NCBI GenBank assembly: GCA_928212115.1
Contig: CAKMRJ010005745.1
Coordinates: 77,226,499-77,290,498, forward strand
DNA from: Lactuca virosa
Lineage: Eukaryota > Streptophyta > Magnoliopsida > Asterales > Asteraceae
DNA length: 64,000 nucleotides
Direction of reading: 5' to 3'
Shown: piece after piece, positions 41,848 through 52,944 of the stretch
Numbering within the stretch: position 1 is the stretch's first letter
Layout of the letters: each line of letters begins with the position of its first letter
The notes under the pieces: generated by a model
The model's database searches: none
The model's input: the letters and a program-made list of their open reading frames with translations, nothing else
Told to the model about the DNA's origin: nothing
Made by a program: the position numbers and the translations under genes

Positions 41848-44649
41848 TTGAAGATCCCTATTTTCAGTGGGGAAGACGTGCAAGGCTGGGTTTACCGTAT
41901 CGAACGGTATTTCGAGGTCCAGGAGGTCAAAAGGAAGGAACGGCTTAAGGTGGTAGCGGTTTGTTTGGAGGGACCACCTCTCTCGTGGTATCGTTGGCAA
42001 GACTCCAGGAAACCATTCAGCTCATGGAGTAAGTTCAAAACCAAGTTGTTAGATCGTTTTCAATCATCTCGGGAGGGTAGACTGTTGGAGCAATTCTTAG
42101 CTCTCCAACAAGATGGCACTGTTAGAGATTATGTGGATCGTTTCGAAAGCTTCGCGTGCCAAGTAAGTGGTGTCTCGGAATCTGTCCAGGAAAGTACTTT
42201 TATAAAAGGCCTTAAGCCAAGTGTTCGTTCCGCTGTACGGATTGCTGAACCAGAATCGTTGTCACAAGCCATCCGCATGGCCCTGAAAATTGACGAGAAC
42301 AAGGGGCAGGGAGAGGTTAAGGTGGGTGGGTATGGTACAAGTAAGTGGAACAACGGTGGTGCCGCCAAGACAATTGCCACCCAAACCCCGACTCCGACTG
42401 GTATTGTACCAGAAAAGAAGACGAGCTCGAACAACGGGGGTGGTACTTTCAAAAGACTGACACCGACCGAGTTAGCGGAGAAAAAGGCTAAGGGTATTTG
42501 TTTTCGTTGTGATGGCAAATATTCTCCGGGTCACCGCTGCCCTAGCAAGGCGTTGCAAGTGTTGTTGGTTGATGAAGAAGATACCGTAGAGGAGGAAGAC
42601 GATGGAGACCACCCGCATTTGGAGGCGATTGAAGTGTCCTTAAATTCTGTTTCCGGTCTTACCCCTCCGCGCACGCTGAAGGTACGGGAAAACATTCAGG
42701 GGGTCCCGGTGGTAGTATTAATCGATTGTGGAGCCACCCACTCATTCGTCTCTAACCGGGTAATCGAGATTTTGGGGTTGACGGTTATTGATACGGGATC
42801 GGTGAGGGTCGTGTTGGGCAACGGGAGGAAAGATAAGACCCGGGGTACTTGCAAGGCAGTGACCCTAGATTTGCAGGGGTGTAGCGTGGTGGAAGATTTT
42901 ATTCCTTTGAATTTGGGAAGTTCAGATCTGATTTTGGGCATCACTTGGTTGCAAACGTTGGGTAATGTCACATCGAATTGGAGGGAGTTGTGGATGAGTT
43001 TCTGGGTTGACGGTCGATTGATCACCATACGAGGGGACCCGAGCCTCTCCAAATCCCTTGTGTCGTGTAAGGCGTTGGGGAAATTGTTGCAAAAGGAGGG
43101 TGAGGGATTCGTCATCCACGTGGGTACTATCGAAGACGAAGGTGATTTAGGTCAGAACACGGGAACTACTCAGATCATATTGGACAGTTTCGGGGAGGTT
43201 TTTAACATGCCGGATGGGTTACCACCACCAAGAAGCCACGAACACGCCATTAATTTGCGCGAGGGAACGGGCCCGATCAGCGTCAGACCGTATCGCTACC
43301 CACATGTGCAAAAAGACGAAATTGAGAGATTAGTGAAGGAAATGTTAGAGGCGGGAGTGATTCAGCCAAGTACTAGCCCGTTTTCGAGCCCGGTGTTGCT
43401 GGTCAAGAAAAAAGATGGTAGTTGGCGGTTTTGTGTTGACTACCGGGCCCTCAACAAAGCAACGGTACTCGACAAATTTCCGATTCCGGTCATAGATGAG
43501 TTGTTGGACGAGCTTCACGGGGCGACGGTTTTCTCCAAATTGGACCTTAAGTCGGGGTACCATCAGATTCGCATGAAGACGGAGGATATTCCGAAAACCG
43601 CGTTTCGGACACATGAGGGCCACTACGAGTTCTTGGTAATGCCGTTTGGATTGACTAACGCCCCGGCTACTTTTCAGTCGCTTATGAACAAGGTATTTAG
43701 ACCTTTTTTACGGAAATTCGTGCTGGTTTTTTTTGATGATATACTAGTGTACAGCAAAACCGAGCACGAACACCGAGATCATCTTTCGACGGTACTTCGA
43801 GTTTTGCAACAAAATCGTCTTTATGCAAACCGAAAAAAATGTTATTTCAATCAAAAACAGGTGGAGTACCTCGGTCATATTGTATCAAAGGATGGGGTTG
43901 CGGCGGATTCGAGCAAGGTTTCTGCCATGTTGAAATGGCCACTGCCCAAAACCTTGAAGGCGTTGCGTGGGTTTTTGGGTTTAACGGGATATTATCGGAA
44001 GTTTGTTAAGGATTATGGGAAGATTGTGTGGCCTTTAACCGAACAATTAAAGAAGGATAACTTTAAGTGGAACGATGAGGCTACCGAGGCGTTTAAGAAA
44101 TTGCAACTAGCGATGACTCAGCTACCGGTTTTAGCTCTTCCGGATTTTTCGAAGGAGTTTGTATTGGAAACGGACGCATCGGGGTATGGTTTGGGGGCGG
44201 TTCTCATGCAAGACGGGAGGCCGTTGGCTTATTTCAGTCAAGTGTTGGGGGCTCGGGCCCGACTGAAATCGGTTTATGAGCGTGAGCTCATGGCCATTGT
44301 GTTGGCTATTCAAAAATGGAAGCCGTATTTATCGGGTCGTAAATTCACTGTTCGAACCGATCAGCGTAGTCTGAAATTTTTACTCAAACAACGTGGGGTT
44401 ACGGAAGACCACCAAAAGTGGTTATCGAAAATTATGGGGTTTAATTTTGATATTATTTATAAGCCGGGCAGCGAGAATCGGGTAGCAGATGCGCTGTCAC
44501 GTATCGAACCGGAGGTGGGATTGACCGCGATTACGACAGGTGGTGTGGATTGGGGAAAGCTGTGGTCAGATTTAGACGCTGATCCGGAGATGGCGGCAAT
44601 TAAAAAAACGTATTCGGGATGGGTTGGCTCCAGTGGGGTATTCAATTAG
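41848..44649 (+). CDS. Chromovirus Gag, protease, reverse transcriptase, RNase H
   Basis: One 933-codon frame. Retrotrans_gag occupies residues about 1-150 (PPLSWYRWQD, FQSSREGRLLEQF). A CCHC knuckle follows (CFRCDGKYSPGHRC), then aspartic protease with DCGATHSFVS near residue 291. RT spans about 480-660 (FCVDYRALNKATV, GYHQIRM, FFDDILVYS) and RNase H carries ETDASGYGLGAVL, YERELMAIV and RTDQRSLKFLL. The usual YVDD box reads FFDD, with both catalytic Asp present. The frame ends through a one-base lesion just before the integrase. It starts upstream in the element's polyprotein; the ATG at 41848 is internal. Confidence 0.9.
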   Translation: MKIPIFSGEDVQGWVYRIERYFEVQEVKRKERLKVVAVCLEGPPLSWYRWQDSRKPFSSWSKFKTKLLDRFQSSREGRLLEQFLALQQDGTVRDYVDRFESFACQVSGVSESVQESTFIKGLKPSVRSAVRIAEPESLSQAIRMALKIDENKGQGEVKVGGYGTSKWNNGGAAKTIATQTPTPTGIVPEKKTSSNNGGGTFKRLTPTELAEKKAKGICFRCDGKYSPGHRCPSKALQVLLVDEEDTVEEEDDGDHPHLEAIEVSLNSVSGLTPPRTLKVRENIQGVPVVVLIDCGATHSFVSNRVIEILGLTVIDTGSVRVVLGNGRKDKTRGTCKAVTLDLQGCSVVEDFIPLNLGSSDLILGITWLQTLGNVTSNWRELWMSFWVDGRLITIRGDPSLSKSLVSCKALGKLLQKEGEGFVIHVGTIEDEGDLGQNTGTTQIILDSFGEVFNMPDGLPPPRSHEHAINLREGTGPISVRPYRYPHVQKDEIERLVKEMLEAGVIQPSTSPFSSPVLLVKKKDGSWRFCVDYRALNKATVLDKFPIPVIDELLDELHGATVFSKLDLKSGYHQIRMKTEDIPKTAFRTHEGHYEFLVMPFGLTNAPATFQSLMNKVFRPFLRKFVLVFFDDILVYSKTEHEHRDHLSTVLRVLQQNRLYANRKKCYFNQKQVEYLGHIVSKDGVAADSSKVSAMLKWPLPKTLKALRGFLGLTGYYRKFVKDYGKIVWPLTEQLKKDNFKWNDEATEAFKKLQLAMTQLPVLALPDFSKEFVLETDASGYGLGAVLMQDGRPLAYFSQVLGARARLKSVYERELMAIVLAIQKWKPYLSGRKFTVRTDQRSLKFLLKQRGVTEDHQKWLSKIMGFNFDIIYKPGSENRVADALSRIEPEVGLTAITTGGVDWGKLWSDLDADPEMAAIKKTYSGWVGSSGVFN

Positions 44650-45937
44650 CCATGATCGGGTTGTGTTTGACGGCCGGCTGGTCGTTCCGAAGGGGTCGCG
44701 TTGGGTGTCGGTTCTTTGCAAGGAATTCCATGAAGGTGCTGCCGGGGGTCATTCCGGGGTACAAAAGACTTACCAGCGGCTTGCAAGAGAGGTCTATTGG
44801 GTTGGAATGAAGGGCGATGTGGCTAGGTGGGTGGCGGAGTGTGACACGTGCCAAAGGCATAAGTATTCGACCATGTCACCTAGTGGGTTGCTTCAGCCAC
44901 TTGAATTACCATCGACGGTTTGGTCGGAGCTCACGATGGACTTTATTGATGGTTTGCCAAGATCGGAGGGTAATACCGTCATTTTCTTGGTGGTGGATCG
45001 CTTGAGTAAGTATGCCCATTTTCTGCCTCTCAAACACCCCTACACGGCCAGCACGGTAGCGAATGTGTTTCTACAGGAGATTGTTCGTCTTTACGGGGTG
45101 CCGGAGTCCATTGTATCGGACCGAGATAAGGTGTTTCTTAGCAAGTTTTGGAAGGAGCTTTTCCGGATGATGGGTACTAAGTTGCGGAGGAGTACGGCTT
45201 ACCACCCGCAAACCGATGGACAAACCGAAGTGGTGAACCGGTGTTTGGAGACTTATCTCCGGTGTTTTACGGCTGAGACACCGTCTCGTTGGGTTTCTTG
45301 GCTACCGTGGGCGGAATATTGGTATAACACTTCCTTCCATACCTCCGCGAAAACGACGCCTTTCCGGGTCTTATATGGGCGGGACCCGCCTCACTTGGTT
45401 TATTATGGTAAGGTGAAGACGGTGGTGGGTACGGTGGAGCAATACTTGGAAGAAAGGGATCGCATGTTGCAGGAGCTGAAAAGACACTTGCTCAAAGCCC
45501 AACAACAAATGAAAAAGCATGCGGATGGGCATCGACGGAACGAGAACTTTGCTGTGGGAGATCGTGTGTACTTAAAATTACGACCCTACCGGCAGCGAAC
45601 TGTGGCTAGACGGGTAAATGAGAAGCTGGCACCTCGATACTTTGGTCCTTTCGAAGTCTTGGAAAAAATTGGACTCGTGGCATACCGGTTGTTGCTGCCC
45701 GATACAGCTCGAATCCACAATGTTTTTCATGTGTCTCAGCTTAAACGTGCTATCGGTAACCGGGTGGCTACTCCCAACTTACCAACTACTTTGACAGAAG
45801 AAATGGAGGTTTTGTTGCAGCCGGAGGCGGTGGAGGGTGTTCGCGAGGGGGTCAGGGATAAGGAAGTTCTAATTCGTTGGCAAGGTTTGCCGGAGTATGA
45901 AGCAACATGGGAGGAGTTTGCTGTTTTGAATGGATAG
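44624..45937 (+). CDS. Chromovirus integrase with chromodomain
   Basis: The 437-codon frame has the HHCC finger (CKEFHEGAAGGHSG, CDTCQRHKYS). The catalytic triad sits in TMDFIDGLP, VSDRDKVFLS and HPQTDGQTEVVNR. The GPY/F module follows (KLAPRYFGPFEVLEKIG, IHNVFHVSQLKR). It closes with a chromodomain whose core reads VLIRWQGLPEYEATWEEF. In chromoviruses this module guides insertion toward particular chromatin. All motifs look intact. The true start lies in the frame of the preceding entry. Confidence 0.92.
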   Translation: MAPVGYSISHDRVVFDGRLVVPKGSRWVSVLCKEFHEGAAGGHSGVQKTYQRLAREVYWVGMKGDVARWVAECDTCQRHKYSTMSPSGLLQPLELPSTVWSELTMDFIDGLPRSEGNTVIFLVVDRLSKYAHFLPLKHPYTASTVANVFLQEIVRLYGVPESIVSDRDKVFLSKFWKELFRMMGTKLRRSTAYHPQTDGQTEVVNRCLETYLRCFTAETPSRWVSWLPWAEYWYNTSFHTSAKTTPFRVLYGRDPPHLVYYGKVKTVVGTVEQYLEERDRMLQELKRHLLKAQQQMKKHADGHRRNENFAVGDRVYLKLRPYRQRTVARRVNEKLAPRYFGPFEVLEKIGLVAYRLLLPDTARIHNVFHVSQLKRAIGNRVATPNLPTTLTEEMEVLLQPEAVEGVREGVRDKEVLIRWQGLPEYEATWEEFAVLNG

Positions 45938-45974
45938 TTCCCTGACTTCAACCTTGAGGACAAGGTTCAAAATT

Positions 45975-45987
45975 GGGCGGGGAGTGA
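45975..45987 (+). promoter_or_regulatory. Polypurine tract of the chromovirus
   Basis: The purine-rich GGGCGGGGAGTGA directly precedes the 3' LTR. Confidence 0.7.
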
Positions 45988-46253
45988 TGATACGCCTGGA
46001 AGTTCAAGTAGGTGGGGCCAGGTGTATCGGAGGAGAAAATAAAATTATTTTTATTCCAGTTTGGTATTTTTGGTATTTATTTGTTACTTGGGAGATAAGA
46101 TATTATCTTTCCTATTATCTTTTCTATTTTTTAGGATCTGGGTTTGCAGAACATTATAAGTATGATTGTTTCTAGTTTAAAGGGGGAGGAATAAGAATTG
46201 AACCTTAGGGTTTTTTTGGAGTTTTTTCCTGTTCTCGAATTCAGGACCTATCA
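45988..46253 (+). repeat. 3' LTR of the chromovirus
   Basis: It begins TGATACGCC and ends ACCTATCA, followed by the GAATC target duplication. Confidence 0.95.
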
Positions 46254-46258
46254 GAATC

Positions 46259-47087
46259 AACTAAATCAGACTCATAATAAAACTATACATGTAGTACATA
46301 TATTATTCAGGAAACAATACATAATAACAATGAGGTGCATTCACCTTCATTAAACAAAAAATATGATGGATCGTATTAAGATGGCATTTCGGTTGAAATA
46401 ACAACTCCCTCTACACATGCAATGAAAACCAATCAAATTAATGACAACGTTTTTTTTCATTCTTTTTCATTCCAACGTAAAAAACTTTTATCATTACCTG
46501 ACTATTCCATATCACATTTTTCCAAATGACAAACAAAAATGTAACCAATTCTTAACAACTGAAAATTGCATAATCATTGATTTCTTGATCTACAAGCCCA
46601 ACCCAACATGAAACCAATTTCTCAACATAGAATTCTCAAGAGTAGCAAATAATGTCTTCCTAAAATACAACAAATGGACATACCACATACTTGTACAGTT
46701 GTATTTGCCAAACAAGAATACCAAACACAGACATGATCCCTATGAAATCAGTTGATTTTTTTTTCTTTTTCTTTTTCTTGCAACACCATCTTTCAAAGTA
46801 TTTTTTTTTGTTAATCAAGTGATATCTATCTTGTTCATAAATTACAAAACCATTGTTGAAAACTAACTTCTTTCATCACATGATGAGGCCACATCTACAA
46901 GCTCGATCATGCCAATGTTCTCCAGTCATTGAAAAGCAACCTTAAACGAATCATATTGATATTGTGTTAAAAACACCTCAATTAACAAAAAAAAAAAGAA
47001 ACCATAATTAGGTCAACATATATATACCTGATTTGGAACGTTGGATTTGGTCAAATGCCACAGATCATGAGCTGAAGCTTATTACAC
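46259..47087. other. Intergenic region and CYP71 3' UTR
   Basis: This AT-rich stretch lies downstream of the minus-strand CYP71 gene. No coding or transposon signal was seen. Confidence 0.6.
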
Positions 47088-50000
47088 TCATGACTTTGGA
47101 ACTGTGACATTTAAGATTTTTACATCTTGATATGGTTTATCCCCCTTATCTGTCTTCACTTTCTCAATTCCCTGAAAAACCCAAGTTTCATGAATTTTCA
47201 GAAAAATTTATATATAGAATAGAATATTCTCAAGATTAAAAAAGTAGGTGAGGTCATATGTTATATACCTGAACAACATCCATGCCTTTTATAACTCTGC
47301 CAAAAACAGTATGCTTATTATCCAGCCAAGGTGTAGCCACAGTTGTGATAAAAAACTGGGACCCATTCGTGTTGGGTCCCGCATTCGCCATTGACAATGT
47401 GAAAGGCCTATCATGTCTTAAACTGCAACACCAATAAATTGTTACACATCACATTATTTATTTCCATTCATTGAATAAGGTGTTTTAGTAAAATATCATG
47501 TGTTATAACACCTTTTGTGGAATTCATCTTCAAATTCTCTACCCCAAATGGATTGGCCACCTGTCCCATCTCCCAAAGGGTCTCCAGTTTGAATCATAAA
47601 ACCTTTGATGACTCGATGAAATATGAGATTATCATAGTATCCGTTTTTACAGTGGGTTGTGAAATTCTCCACTGTTTTTGGACACTCTTCAGGGTATAAC
47701 TTCATGTGAATATCACCAAGTGTTGTGTGCATAATCTGGTAAATATATATCATCAAGGATATTAATTATTATTTATTAAAATCAAATAAATCATTTTAAA
47801 AGCAAAAAGTAGACTACTTACCACATTTTCTGGAAGAGATGTTGTAACAGACTTTCCAATATCAGATGCAGCCATAAGTTCATCAGGAGGAGGCTTTTCA
47901 TTAAAGACATCCCTACCCTTGGTTGCATCATCAGGTTCCTCTGGTTCTCTTCGGCTATTATTATTTTTATAACATATGAACAATCATATATATATGATTT
48001 TACTTTTACACAAAATAATAAAAAAAAAAAATATACCTGAACAAATAGATTCTGTGTTTCTTAAAAGCACAGCATAACAGAGTAGGATCTGTCATGGGAT
48101 CTTTGCTTTCATTCACATTTACAGCAGCAGCAGGAATTTTACGCACTTTTTTACTGCTTTGATCACCTTGATACAAAGCAATTCTTAAAAACCTGTCATT
48201 ATTTTCCACCTTTCCTAAAATTCTGGAAACTTTGTTCGTGTGCAGATTTACAATCTATCACCAAAAAAATGAATAAAACATTAGAAAATAATATCTTCGG
48301 ATTACTGCATACACCTTAGAATTTGAGAAAAACAAAATGCCACAAGGTAAAATTTCTTACTTTAATACCAAGGAGAGTTGGATAAATAATGAAATTAGAG
48401 CTTTCATCAAACAGTGCATTTGGCTGTGGAACATTTTCTGTTTTTTCAATTTCTCTTTCAACTGCCATTCTTCTCCCAAAATCAATAGCTTCTAATCGAT
48501 ACAAAGGAACATCGCTTCTTTGAAGATCTTGAGCATTCTAAACAAACCAAAGTTAGGTTAAATCTTAAGAATAGTTAATGATATATACATTTAAATGTCA
48601 TGAAACTGAGGGCAAAAGAGTAAATTTACTTACCTCAAGTGATTCATCATAGACACGTCTTAGTTTACCTGTTCTATACCAAAATATACGTATTCTTCGA
48701 TCTGGTGATGTGATAGCAAACTGTTTGCCATCTGGGCTTACCTAAAAGAAATAAAAAAATATTTAAATGTGTGTTAATAATTAATGATACATGAAATAAA
48801 TCTTCTTTTAAAGGTGGTTGCTTTATAGAGCAATTCAGTGCTACATGAAATAAATCTTCTTTCTGTGAATGAGTGACACACTCTTTTATTACAAATTTTA
48901 TCCTAATTACAACAAAATAAATTTTATAATAGCTATTACTCTCTACAAACTGAATTTAAATCATTACCTCAATAGCAGAAACAGCAGTTTTACTTTTAAC
49001 AATCACAAACAAATCAGTATCACTTTTCAACTTGAAATTAACCCTGAAGAATCCAAAAAAACAAGAAACATCAATATATGAAGCCAAACAACAAACAAAA
49101 CAAGAAAATCATAAAGTATTCACAATTTCACACGATTTCAAAACATACCCACTTTCAGGGAACTGAAGTGTAGTAGGATCCCAATATTCAATAATCCCCA
49201 TGGTATCTCCAGATACCACAGTATCAAAAGCATGGTTGTATTTCATTACTTTAACAGGATTCAAATGTATCTGATTAACAGAAACAATAATAAACCCAAT
49301 TCAATGTTAGTTTTCAGTGATAAATGGTGAACAGAATCCAAGAAAAAAGTCAACCTTACCTCTTTGGAAACAATGGGATCATTTGTTCCAGCTCGTGGAT
49401 CATATATATGCACAAATGAAGAGTTTCTATCACTAATAGCAAGTTTGGCTTTCACAGCTCCTTGTTTGTAAACCCATTCAACAGCTCCAGGTGTATATGG
49501 AAGGCGTAACATCACCATCATGTCATAGTTATGCACATCATATATTTTCACAGATCTATCACTTGAAATTGTACAGCAAAGCAAACCGTCTACACTGACC
49601 TGACAAAAACAGTGGAATGACGAAAATGCCCCTGTGAGTGTTTAATTAGAGTGTGGAAGACTTACTGCAAGACCTTCAATGGGTCCAAGGTGGGATCTGA
49701 AATGCTTAGCAAATTCAATGCCAAGACCTTTTTTCTTCCAAAATTTCAAGTGTCCTGAAAAGGGGAGAAGAAAGATTATGTTTTAATGATGTTATAAAAC
49801 AAGTTTTGGATGTATTTTGAAGGTTTTGGTATTTGATTATGTAAGTGTGATGCTCAGATGAGAAATGAAAGGTGTTTGATTTGTTGACAAGATAATTTAA
49901 AGGATTCAAAGAAGGGGATTTTACCTTTTATCACCATTTTTACTTCCAAAAACTAAAAGAAGAGATGAAGATGTAATTTTGGGTATGTGGAAGCTTTGGG

Positions 50001-50826
50001 ATCAAATTCATGAGAAATGTAACATTTTTTTGGTTGGATGAACATCACTAATCAAGGTATGAGTTTCTAATCATCTTTATAAATCGATATCTTGGTGAGA
50101 TAACAAACTAATGTAATATTCACATATAGTGATGTAGAAGTAAATTACCATCTTGACTTCCAGTGATGAAAAAATCAGCTGATGAAACAGCAACATGAGT
50201 TACCACATCCCGATGCATGTAACTTTTCTCATACCTGCATCCAGAAATGTTATTAAGCCCCAAAAATTCAACAAAAAATGCAATATAACAAAGCATGAAA
50301 TTACTAGAATACTCCCTCCATAACAATATTTGTTTAACAAGAAGAGCTAAAATATGATCTTCTTTTATACCTAGGTTAGCCTAATACTTTCCAAATTCAA
50401 AATTCATATGGATATTGTGGAAAATCCAACACCAACATATTTTAGTGGCAATGCCTTTCAAGTATAGTTATAAAGTTTTTTTCTTGCAAGCCTTAGAATT
50501 CACATGACTTATGAGGTTAAGAAGTGGCTTCTTTGATCCCCAAAGTCAGCGTATCTTATTTCTGAGGGTATCAAGGGAGTATACTAAGTACTATAACTCA
50601 GGTATTATACAAGAAATTCAAAATCTCAAAGTATCAAAAACCCTAAACCCTAATCTTACATGTTAGCAGACGGAAGAGAATCGAGATAGGCCTGTTCAAA
50701 CTGAAGTGGGCGTTTTGGGCGACGGACCGGGGCGGGTCCCGGTCCCACCATTGGCTCGTCATCCGCAGCGGTCTCCACCAAGGAGCTTCCGTTGTCATCT
50801 TTGTTGTCATTCTGAGTTTCCTCCAT
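47088..50826 (-). CDS. CYP71: WD40-repeat cyclophilin, CYP71/PPWD1 orthologue
   Basis: This nuclear peptidyl-prolyl isomerase has N-terminal WD40 repeats. The Arabidopsis orthologue binds histone H3 and acts with chromatin factors in gene silencing and development. Thirteen exons on the minus strand (50660-50826, 50149-50234, 49666-49754, 49360-49599, 49149-49270, 48968-49043, 48634-48741, 48361-48537, 48037-48254, 47822-47954, 47512-47735, 47269-47422, 47088-47171) sum to 1878 nt, 625 aa, near the family's roughly 630. WD40 blades span residues about 50-330 (FFITGSQDG, IYDVHNYDMM, SPDGKQFAITSPDRRIRIFW). The C-terminal cyclophilin domain keeps FHRVIKGFMIQTGD (Arg, Phe, Gln of the active site), MANAGPNTNGSQFF and the Trp in TPWLDNKHTVFG. 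The start ATG at 50826 precedes an acidic leader and the conserved RPKRPLQFEQAYLDSLPS. It appears intact. Confidence 0.95.
50310..50581. mobile_element. Stowaway-like MITE in CYP71 intron 1
   Basis: The ends read TACTCCCTCCATAAC on the left and ...ATCAAGGGAGTA on the right, giving a short inverted repeat of Stowaway type with TA at both borders. Length is about 270 bp. It lies between exons 1 and 2 and does not touch the splice sites. Confidence 0.55.
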
Positions 50827-51391
50827 TGTTGTAGTGTAAGCGTAGCGTAGTAGAAATTTGCGAAGCTCAAAAAGACCTGCGACTGGTGTTACTGTAAAGT
50901 GTGCGCAGCGAAGGTGCTTGGGAGTTGGGACGCGATCCCCCGCGATACAGCCCATAAAAGCCTGGCCCATATTTTATGATATTCAGCCTTTTTGGAAATA
51001 AATTCATGAATGAAAATTTTGACAGAAATAAAAAGAGGTGAAAGAAAATATTCATTATTCGGTGTTCGTGAGTTCGAAGGGAATGAAATGAAAGGAAAGG
51101 AAAATTTTAAGTTTTTGTGTTCCCAAATCCGCTCAATTTGGGAGGAAAATTTGGAAGGAAAATATGACTCCAAAATCCTTCCATTAATGAAACTCCCCTC
51201 ACTTTTCTTCCATTAATGAAACTCGGGAACATGATTTTCCTTCAACACCCCTTACTTTCCCTCCGTATCCTCCCATTTCTCTCCTTAAGTGGAACTCGGG
51301 AACAAGGCGTAAGGTAATGTGGTTTTTTTTTTGTTTTTAAATTAGTAAAATGTTTTTTTGTTTTGTTTTTTTTATGAAAAAAGATGTGGAA
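50827..51391. other. CYP71 upstream region and possible MITE
   Basis: The CYP71 leader and promoter should lie in 50827-51000. From about 51057 to 51310 GTGTTCGTGAGTTCGAAGG faces, in inverted form, CCTTAAGTGGAACTCGGGAACAA, which suggests a small degenerate inverted-repeat element. Its ends and TSD are unresolved. Confidence 0.35.
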
Positions 51392-51448
51392 CAAAAGTTT
51401 TTATTTTATGTATTCATACAAAAAGTTTTTATTTTATGTATTCATACA
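51392..51448. repeat. Tandem duplication of a 29-bp unit
   Basis: The unit containing TTTTTATTTTATGTATTCAT occurs twice back to back at the truncated end of the following Copia element. Confidence 0.85.
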
Positions 51449-52300
51449 AAAAGTCTGCTTTGACGAATATTTAATCCCATAAAATTATTTATCTTATCCA
51501 TCATGCTCATTTCAAATTGACTTTTCATCATATTCTCAAATTCACTAGACAATAAAGGATCATTCGAACCAAAAATAATATCATCTACATAAATTTGAAT
51601 GAGCACCAAATGATCCCCCACTTTTCTTTCGAAATAGAGTGGGATCAACAGATCATTGTTTAAATTTCGAGAGTTTTAAGAAATTGGTAAGAGTTGCATA
51701 TCAGGCTCGTGGTGCTTGTTTTAAACCATAATCAGCTTTATTGAGAATATAGCAATGATCAGGAAATTTGTCATTTACGAAACCTGGTGGTTGCTCAACA
51801 TATATTGTCTCTTCTAACACTCCATTGAGAAAAGCGCACTTGACATCCATCTGATAAACATCAAAGTCTTTGTGTGCTGCATAAGCAAGAAATATTCAAA
51901 AAGCCTCGAGTCTCGCGACAGGGGAAAAGGTTTCATCATAGTCAATACCTTCTTATTGCGAATATCCCTTAACAACCAACCTTGCTTTGTTTCGAACCAC
52001 ATTACCTTCTTTATCAGTTTTATTTTTAAAAATCCATTTTAAGCCTATAACTGAGACATCATCAGGTTTTGGAACTAGTCTCCAAACCTTGTTTCTTTCG
52101 AATTCAACAATTTCAGATTGCATGGAAACAATCCAAGATCTTCCAAAGCAACCTTTACTGACTTTGGTTTAATTTTTGAAATGAAAACATTAAACACACA
52201 AAATTCTTAATGCACATTTAATACCTCATTTTCAGCACGGAGTTGAGCTCTTGTCAACACTCCAACTTGAGGATCACCAAGAACGTGTTCTTTTGGATGA
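51449..52300 (-). pseudogene. SIRE-like reverse transcriptase
   Basis: Fragments include VIGLKWIFKNKTDKEGN, a block with MDVKCAFLNGVLEETIYVEQ, and the catalytic IYVDDIIFGSND at about 51570-51605. In-frame stops and one-base slips separate them. It ends at about 51449 before RNase H. Confidence 0.85.
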
Positions 52301-52467
52301 TTTCATGTCCATCTCTCCATTGGTGGATATACAGGATCGAAATCCAAAGGTGCATCTACGAACATTTCATCCGTTTCTGAACCTTCACCTACATTAGACA
52401 CATTATCAGTCATATCATGAAAAAGATCAGTTTGATAATACTAATTAGAAGGAATAAATTCAGTTTG

Positions 52468-52632
52468 CTCCCCCTCGACAATTCGATTGACATTAAAATG
52501 CTCCCCCTCGACATATGCAATCGAACTTCCATACTCCCCCTCGACATCAGTATTTGAATTTCGATGTTCCCCCTCAACATCACTATTCGAATTCAAGTGC
52601 TCCCCCTCCACTTGATCACCTTCCAACATCGG
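52468..52632 (-). repeat. 33-bp coding minisatellite (five units)
   Basis: Units start exactly every 33 bases at 52468, 52501, 52534, 52567 and 52600 with CTCCCCCTCGACA or a variant. On the minus strand each unit encodes eleven residues starting VEGEH, VEGEY or VEGEQ, in the linker between integrase and RT. Confidence 0.9.
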
Positions 52633-52944
52633 TTGAATATCAACATGTATCAGAGAGTTTGTTGTAGAATGTAAATCAAACATTGTCCTGAGTGATTGTC
52701 GAATCATCAGAATGCTTCGATGCTTCAGGAATTTGATTATCTTGCGCATTAAGTTCTGCATCTATCGCCCTATCGTGAACACCAAAGATTAAGTAATAAT
52801 CAAAATCCAAAGAATTCGTAATTTGTGACTCTTCATTCGTTTAAGCGATGATTGGCTTTTGTTCAAAAGACTTTTCGACACGTTTGATATAATGATCATC
52901 AAACGTTAGATTGAAATTTTCTTCAATTTTCCTTGTTCTCTTGT

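Larger units (their letters stand above)
41241..46253 (+). mobile_element. Complete small chromovirus (Ty3/gypsy, Reina-like)
   Basis: The 5013-bp element has LTRs of 263 and 266 bp and is bounded by the direct repeat GAATC (41236-41240 and 46254-46258). Gag, protease, RT, RNase H and integrase are in Gypsy order and a chromodomain closes the integrase, which defines chromoviruses. The short LTRs and total length suggest the Reina clade (inference). The LTRs differ by about three substitutions, a 6-bp indel and two 1-bp indels, so insertion is fairly young. One-base lesions near 41710 and 44630 split the single polyprotein, so this copy is probably not autonomous. Confidence 0.95.

Noticed and set aside
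52468..52632. CRISPR-like array with 33-bp period
   Set aside because: The whole 33-bp unit is repeated in coding frame inside a Copia polyprotein; it is a minisatellite.
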